A DNA stretch of 64,000 bases, taken from NCBI RefSeq assembly GCF_000621485.1, contig NZ_JHYF01000015.1, positions 62,001 through 126,000 on the forward strand, read 5' to 3'. Below are positions 7,938-16,860 of this stretch, in pieces; within the stretch, counting starts at the first letter, position 1; every line of letters starts with the position of its first letter. The notes beneath the pieces are model-generated. The model searched no databases, was not told the DNA's origin, and saw only the letters and a list, made by a program, of their open reading frames with translations. The translations under genes were made by a program, and so were the position numbers. The DNA is from Alkaliphilus transvaalensis ATCC 700919. GTDB taxonomy: Bacteria > Bacillota > Clostridia > Peptostreptococcales > Natronincolaceae.

Positions 7938-8864
7938 ATGGAAAGTATAAAGAAGGCAACCCAGATCTATTTTATATTGATTATGGGGGTAGTTGGTATT
8001 TCATTTTCAGCAATTTTTATCCGCTACACAACGGCTCCTTCAAGTATTATTGCTATGTACCGAATGGGCATTACGTTTTTAATATTCCTTCCCTTTGCAA
8101 TCGTTAATGGGAGGAAAGAAATAAAAAAGATTAGTAGAAGGGAATATCTATTTTGTGGTATAAGTGGATTTTTTCTTGCACTACATTTTGTGACATGGAT
8201 TGCATCTCTAAACTATACAACGGTTGCTTCATCCACTATGATCGTCAGTTTGCAACCACTATTTACTGTGGGGATAGGATACTTAGTTTATCAAGAAAGA
8301 ATTAGCAAAAGGGCTTTAGTTGGAATGGGATTAGCCATAGTAGGGAGTATTTTCATGGGACTAATTAATTACCATGGGGGAAGTGGTAATATAATTGGGG
8401 ATGGGCTGGCTTTGGCAGGTGCATTTTTTGGTGCCCTTTATATTATAATTGGTAGGGGTATGAGAAAAAATGTTTCTTTATTAACTTACGGATTTATTGT
8501 ATATGGTAGCTGTACCCTTACATTAGTTTTAATTAATTTAATGATGAAAGTCCCCTTTGCTGGTTATCCTAATCAAGATTACCTGCTGTTTCTATTGATG
8601 GCTATTGTTTGTACCATTGGTGGTCATACTGTTTTTAACTGGGGATTAAAGTATATTGAGGCAAACAAGATATCGACCTTCATGTTGGGGGAGCCTGTAG
8701 GGGCTAGCCTGTGGGCAATCATATTACTTAGAGAAATACCTAGTAAAGGACAATTTTTTAGTAGTATTATTATCTTATCAGGCCTATGGTTCTTCATGAA
8801 GGCATCGGTACAAGAAGAAAAGCATCAACTAAGTAAAGGTGAAATAAGATGTGAAACTAGATAA
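7938..8864 (+). CDS. EamA/DMT superfamily transporter
   Basis: 308 residues with about ten predicted membrane helices arranged as two EamA repeats (about 8-145 and 155-290). The conserved start of the first repeat reads FSAIFIRYTTAPSSIIAMYRM, and the second repeat ends in GEPVGASLWAIILLREIPS. Such proteins export or exchange small metabolites across the cell membrane; the substrate cannot be read from sequence. A GGGGG ribosome site lies in the end of the DUF456 gene. Terminator follows at once. Confidence 0.87.
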   Translation: MESIKKATQIYFILIMGVVGISFSAIFIRYTTAPSSIIAMYRMGITFLIFLPFAIVNGRKEIKKISRREYLFCGISGFFLALHFVTWIASLNYTTVASSTMIVSLQPLFTVGIGYLVYQERISKRALVGMGLAIVGSIFMGLINYHGGSGNIIGDGLALAGAFFGALYIIIGRGMRKNVSLLTYGFIVYGSCTLTLVLINLMMKVPFAGYPNQDYLLFLLMAIVCTIGGHTVFNWGLKYIEANKISTFMLGEPVGASLWAIILLREIPSKGQFFSSIIILSGLWFFMKASVQEEKHQLSKGEIRCETR

Positions 8865-8866
8865 AG

Positions 8867-8910
8867 ACTACTATTACAGTGATAAGAGCTGTAGTAGTAG
8901 ATTTTTTTTT
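8867..8910 (+). terminator. Rho-independent terminator after the EamA transporter
   Basis: CTACTATTACAG pairs with CTGTAGTAGTAG (one T-G wobble) followed by at least nine T. Confidence 0.9.
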
Positions 8911-9074
8911 ATGAAAAATTATCCATTAGAGGGATAAAATAATGAAAAGGAATCATACTAATAGATAGGGTATGATTTCGGATACTTCCAAGTCATACTA
9001 TTTTATAAAAAATTGATTACTAAATTGTTAATTAATTTTTTAAGAATTTTAATAGGGCAAGGAAGTGTTTCAAA

Positions 9075-9614
9075 ATGAAAAGGTCCAATAGGTTAAGGGA
9101 ATGGGTAGAAATTATCGTGGTGGCGCTAGTAGTAGCATTGTTAATAGAAAATTATATCTTTGGTTTTGCAGTAGTACAAGGTAGTTCGATGGAGCCAACC
9201 ATCAAGAATAATGATCGTCTCTTAGTAATAAAATTTGCCTACAATAATAAAGAACCTCAAGTGGGGGATCTAGTTATTTTTACCCCTCCAGGTAATCATA
9301 AAAAAGGTGAGTTATTTGTTAAGAGAATTGTAGCTAAAGAAGAGGAACATTTTGCTTTAAGGGAGGGGATTCTCCATATTAATGATGAAGTGGTGGAGGA
9401 AGATTATGTCCGTTCTGAAGAATATATTCAGCGAGTATACCCCTTTGTTCAGGGGATTGTACCGAAGAATTCTGTTTTCGTTATGGGGGATAATAGAAAT
9501 GACAGTAATGATAGTAGGAATTTCGGCTTTATAGAAGAGAAGCAGATTAAAGGTAAGGTTGTTTTAAGGGTTTGGCCCCTTAATGAGATTACAGCATTTG
9601 TGGGCAAAAATTAA
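9075..9614 (+). CDS. lepB: Signal peptidase I (third copy)
   Basis: 179 residues. It has one N-terminal TM segment (about 11-32), box B SSMEPTI with nucleophile Ser38, box D FVKRIVA with Lys83, and box E MGDNRNDSNDSRNFG. The SxMEPT form and NDSRNFG ending are closer to the classic SipS-type consensus than the two tandem copies near 2 kb, so this may be the housekeeping enzyme (inference). Start ATG 9075 follows AAGGAAG. It is a single gene. Repeat element A copy 2 and a terminator lie downstream. Confidence 0.94.
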   Translation: MKRSNRLREWVEIIVVALVVALLIENYIFGFAVVQGSSMEPTIKNNDRLLVIKFAYNNKEPQVGDLVIFTPPGNHKKGELFVKRIVAKEEEHFALREGILHINDEVVEEDYVRSEEYIQRVYPFVQGIVPKNSVFVMGDNRNDSNDSRNFGFIEEKQIKGKVVLRVWPLNEITAFVGKN

Positions 9615-9747
9615 TAATTTACTTTGATATCCATTAAATGAGATAAAAAAACTAGATTAAGTGGATGTATTATGTAATATGTAATATTTCAATTCTAATT
9701 CTAAAGAAGCTAATTCATTACATTGATTATATAGATATATATATTTT

Positions 9748-9914
9748 TATAACGTGTAGGAAAGTGCTTCTTTAATTATTTTAGTATAAAAGAATTTTAC
9801 ATAATGAGCTTCAACATAAGCAGATAACCAATTTAATGGATTAAATTGTGTAAGTCGCTTAGTTTCTTCACCTAAAGTCATCCTATAAATCTTCCGAAGG
9901 AAGACTTTGTTCTA
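9748..9914 (+). repeat. Dispersed structured repeat, element A copy 2
   Basis: About 166 bp, begins TATAACGTGTAGGAAAG. The left third diverges from copy 1, but the part from 9806 to 9912 is almost identical, including the CAATTTAAT-GG-ATTAAATTG palindrome and the terminal hairpin AAAGTCATCC/GGAAGACTTT. It sits between a signal peptidase gene and a terminator hairpin that begins right at its right end. Confidence 0.83.
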
Positions 9915-9948
9915 AACAGCAGAATCTCTGTAGAGAACTGCTGTTTTT
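9914..9948 (+). terminator. Rho-independent terminator after element A copy 2
   Basis: AACAGCAG, inner TCTCT/AGAGA hairpin, CTGCTGTTTTT. Probably the original terminator of the signal peptidase gene, now displaced by the repeat. Confidence 0.75.
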
Positions 9949-10086
9949 GCTGTCCTTCATTATTCAAAGTCAGATTTCCTTCTTTAAGAGACAAGAAATT
10001 ATTCTCTTCTTTAAATTTTCCACAAGTATTACACTTTAATTGGCTATAAAGGTGCTATAATAATGTTAAAGAAGGAGTGGTGGAAA

Positions 10087-11145
10087 GTGGACTTAAAAAT
10101 AAAAACTAAAACATTTGCTAATGAATTAGGAATAGATTTAATTGGATTCACAACTGCTGAGCCCTTTAAAGACCTAGAATCAATCCTTCTAAGACGCAAA
10201 GAATTAGAATATCTTTCAGGCTTTGAAGAAAAAGAACTAGAATTGAGAATAGACCCTAGGAAGACTTTACAGACGGCAAAATCAATTATTGTGATTGGAC
10301 AATCTTATTATACAGACGAAAGTGAATTATCAAATCATTTGCAAGGGAATAGACCTAAATATTATGGGGAATTGGCAAGAACCGCATGGGGTAAGGACTA
10401 CCATCTTGTTTTACAGGAAAAATTAAGGGCGTTGGGAGACTTCTTAGAAAGTCAAGTTGAAGGATTTCAATATAAAGCCTTTGTTGATACAGGTCCATTA
10501 GTAGATCGACATGTGGCCTATCGAGCGGGATTAGGTTGGTATGGTCACAATTCAACCTTAATTAATGAAAAATACGGATCATGGTTTTTTATCGGTTATA
10601 TGATTACTAATCAGGAATTTGAACCAGATCAACCCATGGATAATCAATGTTTAGGATGCAATCTATGTATTAAAAATTGCCCTGCTGGAGCCATTGAGGA
10701 AGGATTTCTACTTAATACGAATAAATGCCTTTCCTGTCAGCTTCAGAAGAAAGGAAATATACCAGAAGAAGTACGGGGTAAACTTGGAAAAAGCCTCTAT
10801 GGCTGCGATATTTGTCAGCTAGTTTGTCCCCATAATAAAGGAGTAAAAAACACCGCTGTTAGAGAATTTATTCCTTCAGATAGCAGTCATCTGATAGACT
10901 TAGTTGCATTATTGGATATGTCAAATAAAGAATTTAAAGTATTGTTTCAAGAAAATGCATCTGGCTGGAGAGGAAAAAAAGTGCTTCAAAGAAATGCCAT
11001 CATAGCCTTGGTTAATCAGGGAGATACTGAAGCTATAAAATACCTACAACCCCTTTTAAAAGATCCAAGACCAGAGATTAGAGAATATGCTGAATGGGGG
11101 ATAAGGGTATTAATAGAAAAGAATCATTTTCCAGTTGAGGAATAA
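10087..11145 (+). CDS. queG: Epoxyqueuosine reductase
   Basis: Iron-sulfur/cobalamin enzyme that reduces epoxyqueuosine to queuosine in tRNA. From GTG 10087 it has 352 residues. I chose this start because AAGGAG lies nine bases before it, and because the upstream ATG 10063 sits two bases behind a TATAAT (10056-10061) that looks like the promoter -10. The catalytic Asp of VDTGPL then falls at 134. Two [4Fe-4S] clusters come from CLGCNLCIKNCP (188-198), CLSC (214-217) and CDICQLVCP (240-247). A C-terminal HEAT-like tail (IALVNQGDTEAIKYL) follows. Its cobalamin need links it loosely to the corrinoid operon at 29-39 kb. Confidence 0.95.
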   Translation: MDLKIKTKTFANELGIDLIGFTTAEPFKDLESILLRRKELEYLSGFEEKELELRIDPRKTLQTAKSIIVIGQSYYTDESELSNHLQGNRPKYYGELARTAWGKDYHLVLQEKLRALGDFLESQVEGFQYKAFVDTGPLVDRHVAYRAGLGWYGHNSTLINEKYGSWFFIGYMITNQEFEPDQPMDNQCLGCNLCIKNCPAGAIEEGFLLNTNKCLSCQLQKKGNIPEEVRGKLGKSLYGCDICQLVCPHNKGVKNTAVREFIPSDSSHLIDLVALLDMSNKEFKVLFQENASGWRGKKVLQRNAIIALVNQGDTEAIKYLQPLLKDPRPEIREYAEWGIRVLIEKNHFPVEE

Positions 11146-11150
11146 CTAAA

Positions 11151-11193
11151 ATAGGAATCATTAATGCTTTTCGTTAATGATTTCTATTTTTTT
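11151..11193 (+). terminator. Rho-independent terminator after queG
   Basis: AATCATTAA, loop TGCTTTTCG, TTAATGATT, then a T-rich run. Confidence 0.85.
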
Positions 11194-11303
11194 GATCTAT
11201 TGTCACCAAATCAATATTTAAATACTAATATAAAAATATGTAGAGTAAGGTGTCCATCGTGAATATGATGGTAGTAGTTACTATGTAATAGAGGAGGGAG
11301 AAT

Positions 11304-13706
11304 ATGAAAAAAAATCCATTGGAATTATCTTATCAACAGCTAAAAAAGATATGTGATATAAAGGATTTTGATTTCGTAACCACTGATGAGGTACCAATTA
11401 TAGAAGGAATGATGGGGCAAAAAAGAGCTGAGGAAGCAATGCAGTTTGGCTTAGGGATAGAGCATAATAGTTATCACATGTATATAAGCGGACCGAAGGG
11501 GACAGGAAGGACCAGCTATGCAAAATCTTTAATTCAAAAATTAGCAAAAGAGAAGCCAGTGCCAGATGACTGGTGCTATGTCTATAGTTTTCAACAACCA
11601 GATAAAGCGATTGCCCTAAATCTTCCAGCCGGTAGAGGTAAGGTATTCCAAAAGGATATGGAGGAAATGGTAGAGGATGTAATCATTCAAGTGTCTAAAG
11701 CCTTTAATAGTGAAGATTATGATCGACAAAGAAATGAAATCTCTAGAATTTATCAAGATGAAAAAAATAGATTATTAAATTATTTAACTGCCTATGCAAA
11801 GGAAAGAAGTTTTATAATAAAAATAACCAGTACTGGCTTTGCCTTTAAGCCAATGCATAAAGATAAAGAACTAACAGAAGAAGAATATGATCTATTAGAT
11901 GAACAGGAAAAAGACCATATGGAGGAATACCTAGAAGAAGTTCAGGAGGCAGCTTTAGATGTTTTAATTAAAATTAAAAACGTCGAGAGAATGGCTAAAA
12001 AAAGGTTGCTTCAGTTGGAAATGAAGGTAGGTTTGTTTGTCGTTAATCCCATTATACAAGAACTAGTAGATACCTATAAAGATTGCGAGAAAGTGGTTAG
12101 ATACTTAAGAGCTGTAGAAGAGGATATAATAGAAAATATTTATCAATTCGTCGTTGAAGAAGACGATCTTCTTAATTTATCTGAAAAGATTGAAGGAGAG
12201 ACGGCACTAAAGAAATATCAGGTAAATCTTTTTATTGATAATAGTAATACAGAAGGGGCTCCCCTAATTATGGAGTTTAATCCAACTTTAAATAAACTGT
12301 CGGGTTCGGTAGAATACATTAATAGCAATGGTGTACTTAGAACTAGCTTTTTGCATATCAAATCTGGTGCCATTCATTCGGCTAATGGTGGTTATCTGAT
12401 GATTGAAGCGACAAAATTACTTACTAACCCCTATTCATGGGAGACCCTAAAAAGAATATTGCAAACGAAAGAAATCACCGTAGAAAATATGGGAAGTCAG
12501 TTGGGAATTATGGATGGAAGCACCCTTAAATTAGAGCCAATTCCAATACATTTAAAAGTGGTGTTGATTGGAAGTGAACAATTATATTACTTGCTCCATC
12601 ATTATGATGAAGATTTTCAAAAATATTTCAAGATATTAGTAGATTTTGATCAAGAGATGGAGCGAAGTAAAGAAAGTGAGCTTAAGATGGCTCAATTTAT
12701 TAGTTGTTATACAAAAACTAAAAAATTACGTCCCTTTGATAGAGAAAGTGTTGCTAAAATAGTTGAGTATAGCGCTAGACTGACGGGCAATCAAAATAAA
12801 TTGACCACAAGATTTACTAAAATCATAGAAATTATTGTTGAAGCTGATCGATGGGCAGCAATTGAAAAGAGAGAAGCTATTGGGGCAGAACACATTAAAA
12901 AGGCTATAGAACATAAAAGATATCGAAACGGGAAATATCAAAAGAAAATTGAGGAAAACTTTGAAAATGAAGTAATTCTAATTGATGTTAAGGGGGAAAA
13001 AGTAGGGGTTATTAATGGCCTCTCAGTCCTTTCTATTGGAGAGTATTCCTTCGGTAAACCAAGCGTCATCACCATTACAACAAGTACGGGAAGAGAAGGG
13101 ATCATCAATATAGAACGAGAAGTAAATTTAAGTGGAGAAATCTATGATAAAGGGGTGCTCATTCTAACAGGATTTATGTTAGAGAAGTTTGCCCAAGAAA
13201 GACCTTTGGCCCTATCGGCTAGAATTTGTTTCGAACAGTCCTATGGTGGGGTTGATGGTGACAGTGCCTCCAGTGCAGAACTATATGGTCTGTTATCCAG
13301 TATTTCTGGATTCCCAATAAAACAACATATTGCTGTTACTGGTTCTGTAAATCAAAAAGGATATATTCAACCGGTTGGAGGTGTAACTGAGAAGATTGAA
13401 GGATTCTATCAGTTATGTAAGCTAAGAGGGTTAACAGGTAATCAAGGGGTAATGATCCCCTATCAAAATATAGAAAATTTAATGCTTTCTGATGAAATTG
13501 TTGAGTCGGTTAAAGAAGGGGAATTTCATATCTATGCTGTTAAACATGTAAATGAAGGAATGGAGATTATTATGGGAGTAGCCCATGAAAAAATTTATGA
13601 TGCTGTCAATAAAAAGTTAGACCAATATTATAATAACCTTAATAAAAAGGTAGGTTCAAAACAGAGTACAAAGAGGAAACCAAATCAAAATAATGAAGAA
13701 AATTGA
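11304..13706 (+). CDS. LonB-type ATP-dependent protease (AAA + S16 peptidase)
   Basis: 800 residues, COG1067 type. Walker A GPKGTGRTS lies at 63-71. A long helical insertion (about 130-290) is followed by the rest of the AAA module (SANGGYLMIEATKLL as the Walker B region). The C-terminal S16 protease domain has the catalytic dyad Ser654 in GDSASSAE and Lys697 in PVGGVTEK. The basic tail (KKVGSKQSTKRKPNQN) is unusual and could be flexible. It lacks the N-terminal LON substrate domain of classic Lon. There is no membrane anchor, so it is a soluble cytosolic protease for regulatory or damaged proteins. Start ATG 11304 after GAGGAGGGAG. Confidence 0.92.
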   Translation: MKKNPLELSYQQLKKICDIKDFDFVTTDEVPIIEGMMGQKRAEEAMQFGLGIEHNSYHMYISGPKGTGRTSYAKSLIQKLAKEKPVPDDWCYVYSFQQPDKAIALNLPAGRGKVFQKDMEEMVEDVIIQVSKAFNSEDYDRQRNEISRIYQDEKNRLLNYLTAYAKERSFIIKITSTGFAFKPMHKDKELTEEEYDLLDEQEKDHMEEYLEEVQEAALDVLIKIKNVERMAKKRLLQLEMKVGLFVVNPIIQELVDTYKDCEKVVRYLRAVEEDIIENIYQFVVEEDDLLNLSEKIEGETALKKYQVNLFIDNSNTEGAPLIMEFNPTLNKLSGSVEYINSNGVLRTSFLHIKSGAIHSANGGYLMIEATKLLTNPYSWETLKRILQTKEITVENMGSQLGIMDGSTLKLEPIPIHLKVVLIGSEQLYYLLHHYDEDFQKYFKILVDFDQEMERSKESELKMAQFISCYTKTKKLRPFDRESVAKIVEYSARLTGNQNKLTTRFTKIIEIIVEADRWAAIEKREAIGAEHIKKAIEHKRYRNGKYQKKIEENFENEVILIDVKGEKVGVINGLSVLSIGEYSFGKPSVITITTSTGREGIINIEREVNLSGEIYDKGVLILTGFMLEKFAQERPLALSARICFEQSYGGVDGDSASSAELYGLLSSISGFPIKQHIAVTGSVNQKGYIQPVGGVTEKIEGFYQLCKLRGLTGNQGVMIPYQNIENLMLSDEIVESVKEGEFHIYAVKHVNEGMEIIMGVAHEKIYDAVNKKLDQYYNNLNKKVGSKQSTKRKPNQNNEEN

Positions 13707-13737
13707 GCAATATCATAACGATAAATTTATATAGGGT

Positions 13738-13803
13738 TTATGCAAAGATGAAAGCTGAGGCAGGATTGAACTCTAATCGGTGAAGTTTTTACTTTGCATC
13801 ATA
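13738..13803 (+). other. Long hairpin between the LonB gene and its distal terminator
   Basis: ATGCAAAG (13740-13747) is the exact reverse complement of CTTTGCAT (13792-13799), closing a 44-base loop in which AACT/AGTT arms can also pair. A strong terminator follows 60 bases later at 13863. Together they could be an untranslated RNA or simply the LonB 3' leader. No riboswitch family I know matches the sequence. Confidence 0.35.
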
Positions 13804-13862
13804 TAGAATATAAAATTAATTAAGCAACTTTCTTTATGAATAAAAATGAGTAGTAATTGATA

Positions 13863-13910
13863 GAAACTATATCTTAAAGATTTAGAGTTAAGGTATAGTT
13901 TCCTTTTTAT
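13863..13910 (+). terminator. Rho-independent terminator, 157 bases after the LonB gene
   Basis: GAAACTATATCTTAA pairs with TTAAGGTATAGTTTC (one wobble), followed by CCTTTTTAT. The stretch 13911-14150 up to the kbl leader holds nothing else I can identify. Confidence 0.88.
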
Positions 13911-14183
13911 ACGATCTATAAATTTTTCTCAATAAATTACTCTAGGAAAAAAAGCTTCAAAAAAATAAAATATTTAAACTTTAGTAAAAAAGAAGATATT
14001 TCCTCAAAGATGTGGTATCCTATGGTTGGAGTTATTTTTTACTACATAAATCTACATCTTCTGAGACTAAATCAGGCATATTTTAACCTAGTAGAAATAA
14101 TCGTTTTACATGAATTAGTTGATATTTTCAGCTAAATAAGGTTAATAATATAAAATAGATAAAAATACAGAGGAGGAATAAAG

Positions 14184-15371
14184 ATGTCTAATATTCATGA
14201 ATTAAGTTTTTTAAAGGAAAAAATTCAAGAACTAAAAAATGATGGTGTTTATCGTAAGTTACCTATTTTAGAAGGTGCTAATGAATCAGAGGTAATTTTA
14301 AATGGAAAAAGTGTTATTAACCTATCTTCTAACAACTATTTAGGCTTCGCTAACCATCCTAGATTAAAAAAGGCTGCTATTGAAGCTGTTGAAAAGTATG
14401 GCGTTGGTTCTGGAGCAGTAAGAACAATTATTGGAAACATGGATATCCATGAAGAAATGGAAGTGCTTTTAGCACAATTTAAAAGAGAAGAAGCAGTAAT
14501 GACCTTCCAATCTGGATTTAACTGTAATGCAGGGACAATTCAAGCTGTAACAGAAAAGGGAGACTTAATTGTTTCTGATGAATTAAATCATGCTAGTATT
14601 ATTGATGGTGCTAGATTAAGTAGAGCTGATAAAACAGTTTATAAGCACTCAGATATGAATCATCTTGAATCAGTATTAAAAGAAAATAGAGATAAGTATA
14701 GAAATATCTTAATTATAACAGATGGCGTATTCAGTATGGATGGGGACCTTGCTCCTTTACCTGATATTGTTAATTTAGCAGAAAAATACAATGCTATGAC
14801 ATATGTTGATGATGCCCACGGTTCTGGTGTACTTGGAGAAAGCGGAAGAGGTACTGTAGACCACTTTGGACTTCATGGTAGAGTTGACTTTACAATAGGT
14901 ACATTATCAAAGGCTATTGGTGTTGTTGGAGGTTATGTAGCAGGAAGTGAAACCATGAAGGATTGGTTAAGTCATAGAGGAAGACCACTATTATTCAGTA
15001 CATCTTTACCACCAGCAGCAGTAGGTTCTATTATGGAGGCAGTTAGATTGTTAATGAGCACGACAGAGTATACAGATCGCCTATGGGATAACGCAAGATA
15101 CTTCAAGTCAAAAATGAGTGAATTGGGCTTTAACATTGGAAACAGTGCAACGCCAATTACACCAGTTATCGTTGGAGAAGAGTCTAAAACAATGGAATTC
15201 AGTAGAAAGTTATTTGAAAATGGTGTGTTTGTATCTGGAATCGTTTTCCCAACAGTGCCAAAGGGTACAGGAAGATGTAGAGTAATGGTTACAGCTGCCC
15301 ACACTAAAGAACAGTTAGATCGTGCTGTAGAAATCTTCAAAAAAGTTGGAGAAGAAATGGGCTTAATTTAA
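14184..15371 (+). CDS. kbl: Glycine C-acetyltransferase (2-amino-3-ketobutyrate CoA ligase)
   Basis: 395-residue PLP enzyme of the alpha-oxoamine synthase group. PLP-binding features are SGFNCNAG (phosphate cup, about 110-117), the YVDDAHGSG Asp (about 209-210), and the Schiff-base Lys243 in [11 protein letters not shown]. Kbl cleaves 2-amino-3-oxobutyrate with CoA to glycine and acetyl-CoA. The closely related BioF (8-amino-7-oxononanoate synthase) cannot be excluded by motifs alone. No threonine dehydrogenase or biotin gene lies beside it. Start ATG 14184 after GAGGAGG. A TTGATA-17-TTAATA promoter candidate lies at 14119-14147. Element B separates the gene from its terminator. Confidence 0.85.
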   Translation: MSNIHELSFLKEKIQELKNDGVYRKLPILEGANESEVILNGKSVINLSSNNYLGFANHPRLKKAAIEAVEKYGVGSGAVRTIIGNMDIHEEMEVLLAQFKREEAVMTFQSGFNCNAGTIQAVTEKGDLIVSDELNHASIIDGARLSRADKTVYKHSDMNHLESVLKENRDKYRNILIITDGVFSMDGDLAPLPDIVNLAEKYNAMTYVDDAHGSGVLGESGRGTVDHFGLHGRVDFTIGTLSKAIGVVGGYVAGSETMKDWLSHRGRPLLFSTSLPPAAVGSIMEAVRLLMSTTEYTDRLWDNARYFKSKMSELGFNIGNSATPITPVIVGEESKTMEFSRKLFENGVFVSGIVFPTVPKGTGRCRVMVTAAHTKEQLDRAVEIFKKVGEEMGLI

Positions 15372-15411
15372 TTAATAGTACTTAATTATTATATTTTGGT
15401 TAATTTTATAT

Positions 15412-15532
15412 GAGGTAATTGCATAATTAATATTAGATTTATATTAATGCAAAATAAAAACATTACAGCTTAGTTATTAAATTTTCATAACGAATATAAA
15501 CTAAGAATTATATAGTGTTATGCAATTTCGTC
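15412..15532 (+). repeat. Dispersed repeat with terminal inverted repeats, element B copy 1
   Basis: 121 bp starting GAGGTAATTGCATAA and ending TTATGCAATTTCGTC. The reverse complement of the right end is GACGAAATTGCATAA, so the ends are inverted repeats with two mismatches in 15. The inner sequence is AT-rich and non-coding. Related end sequences occur at 40435 and, inverted, at 48934-48967. This has the form of a miniature inverted-repeat element (MITE). Confidence 0.7.
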
Positions 15533-15544
15533 TACTATACAGAG

Positions 15545-15586
15545 GACCAGTCTTCTAAGTATTTTACTTAGGGGGCTGGTTTTTTC
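15545..15586 (+). terminator. Rho-independent terminator downstream of kbl
   Basis: ACCAG and CTAAGT on the left pair with ACTTAG and CTGGT on the right, followed by six T. Element B lies between it and kbl. Confidence 0.85.
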
Positions 15587-15687
15587 TGTTCCAGATTTTA
15601 GAATAGTGATTTAGTCTTGCTTTAGTTTAATTTCGCCAAAATTTGGTGATATTAAAAAGTAGAAAAGTACATCGGGAGGGTTGTCAG

Positions 15688-16860
15688 ATGGGTAAAAAAA
15701 CTTTGCAAAAAATGGCTTTAATACTAGCTTTAATACTAGTGTTGGTAGTTACATTAAACGGTTGTAGACAACAAGCCAGGCCAGAGGTAGATGAAAGAAC
15801 TACTGTGGAGGTTATAGCGGTAAATCGGAAGGAAATTGTAGATGTTGTTACCCTGCGGGGACAGCTAAAACCAAGGGAAGAAGTAATGGTGATAGCTAAA
15901 ACTCCTGGTCTTAAAGTAACTCAGCTAGCTGTAGAAATTGGAGATGAAGTAAAGGTAGGTCAATTCCTTTTTGAGCTAGATAAGACATTAGCTAGAAAAC
16001 AAGTAGAGCAAACAAAAATGAACTATGATATTGCAAGGAGAAGTTATACCCAACAACGACAATTACAAGAGAATAATAAGCCTCAGATGGAGGACCTTGA
16101 AGATAGTCTTTCAGTTTTTCAAAATATGACAAGAGTTCCTTCTCAATATCAAGAGATGTTAAATCATAACCTAGAGGCACAAATGGCCCAGCAAAAGGAA
16201 TTAGAAGTTGCACAGGCAACAGCTTCAGCTCAATTAGAACAAGCTAGAATGGCCTACGTAAATTCTTTAGAGCAATTAGGTGAATTAGAATATTTTGCAC
16301 CAATAGCTGGGGTAGTCTCTCAGCTAAATATCGAAAAAAACCATATGATACTAAATAACAGCCCAGCCCTTGTCATTTCAAATATAAATGAGCTAAAGGT
16401 TACCCTATCAGTTTCTTCAACTTTATTAAATAGTCTTGAACGGGGAGGAAGGGTTACGGTTAGGCAGGGGCAAAAGGAGTTTGATGGGGTTATTAAAACC
16501 ATTAACCCAATTACAGATTTAAGAAGTAACCTACATACTGTAGAAATAGTGGTTGATAATAGGGAAGGTAAAGTAACCTCTGGTGAGTTTATTCTAGTTG
16601 ACATAGAAGGAGCAAAAAAAGAAAATGCTGTCGTAGTACCTAAAGCTGCTTTAGTAACTGAAGGAAAAGATACCTTTGTGTTCATTGAAATAGACGGGAT
16701 GGCAAAAAAAAGAAAAGTAGAATTGGGAATAGATGCAGGAAGTGAAGTTGAAATTATTGGAGGATTACAGGGGGGAGAAGTTGTGATTATAAAGGGACAA
16801 CATTTTATTGAAGATGATACACCCGTTATAGTTAGGGGGAAAAGTAATGAAGATTATTAG
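15688..16860 (+). CDS. RND efflux membrane-fusion (HlyD-type) lipoprotein
   Basis: 390 residues from ATG 15688, chosen because GGGAGGG lies eight bases before it. A hydrophobic signal (about 9-24) ends in lipobox LNGC, so the protein is probably lipid-anchored outside the membrane. Domain order is a barrel-sandwich half (VMVIAKTPGLKV), a coiled-coil hairpin of about 100 residues rich in Gln (roughly 100-190), a second lipoyl half (YFAPIAGVVSQL), beta-barrel and membrane-proximal domains. It is the periplasmic-type adaptor for the RND pump that follows, whose ATG lies 14 bases inside this gene. Such pairs occur in Gram-positives despite the lack of an outer membrane. Confidence 0.9.
   Translation: MGKKTLQKMALILALILVLVVTLNGCRQQARPEVDERTTVEVIAVNRKEIVDVVTLRGQLKPREEVMVIAKTPGLKVTQLAVEIGDEVKVGQFLFELDKTLARKQVEQTKMNYDIARRSYTQQRQLQENNKPQMEDLEDSLSVFQNMTRVPSQYQEMLNHNLEAQMAQQKELEVAQATASAQLEQARMAYVNSLEQLGELEYFAPIAGVVSQLNIEKNHMILNNSPALVISNINELKVTLSVSSTLLNSLERGGRVTVRQGQKEFDGVIKTINPITDLRSNLHTVEIVVDNREGKVTSGEFILVDIEGAKKENAVVVPKAALVTEGKDTFVFIEIDGMAKKRKVELGIDAGSEVEIIGGLQGGEVVIIKGQHFIEDDTPVIVRGKSNEDY

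Noticed and set aside
13738-13803. Riboswitch upstream of kbl (glycine, THF, c-di-GMP)
   Set aside because: A hairpin is present, but the conserved cores of these aptamers are not, and a terminator plus 270 bases separate it from kbl.
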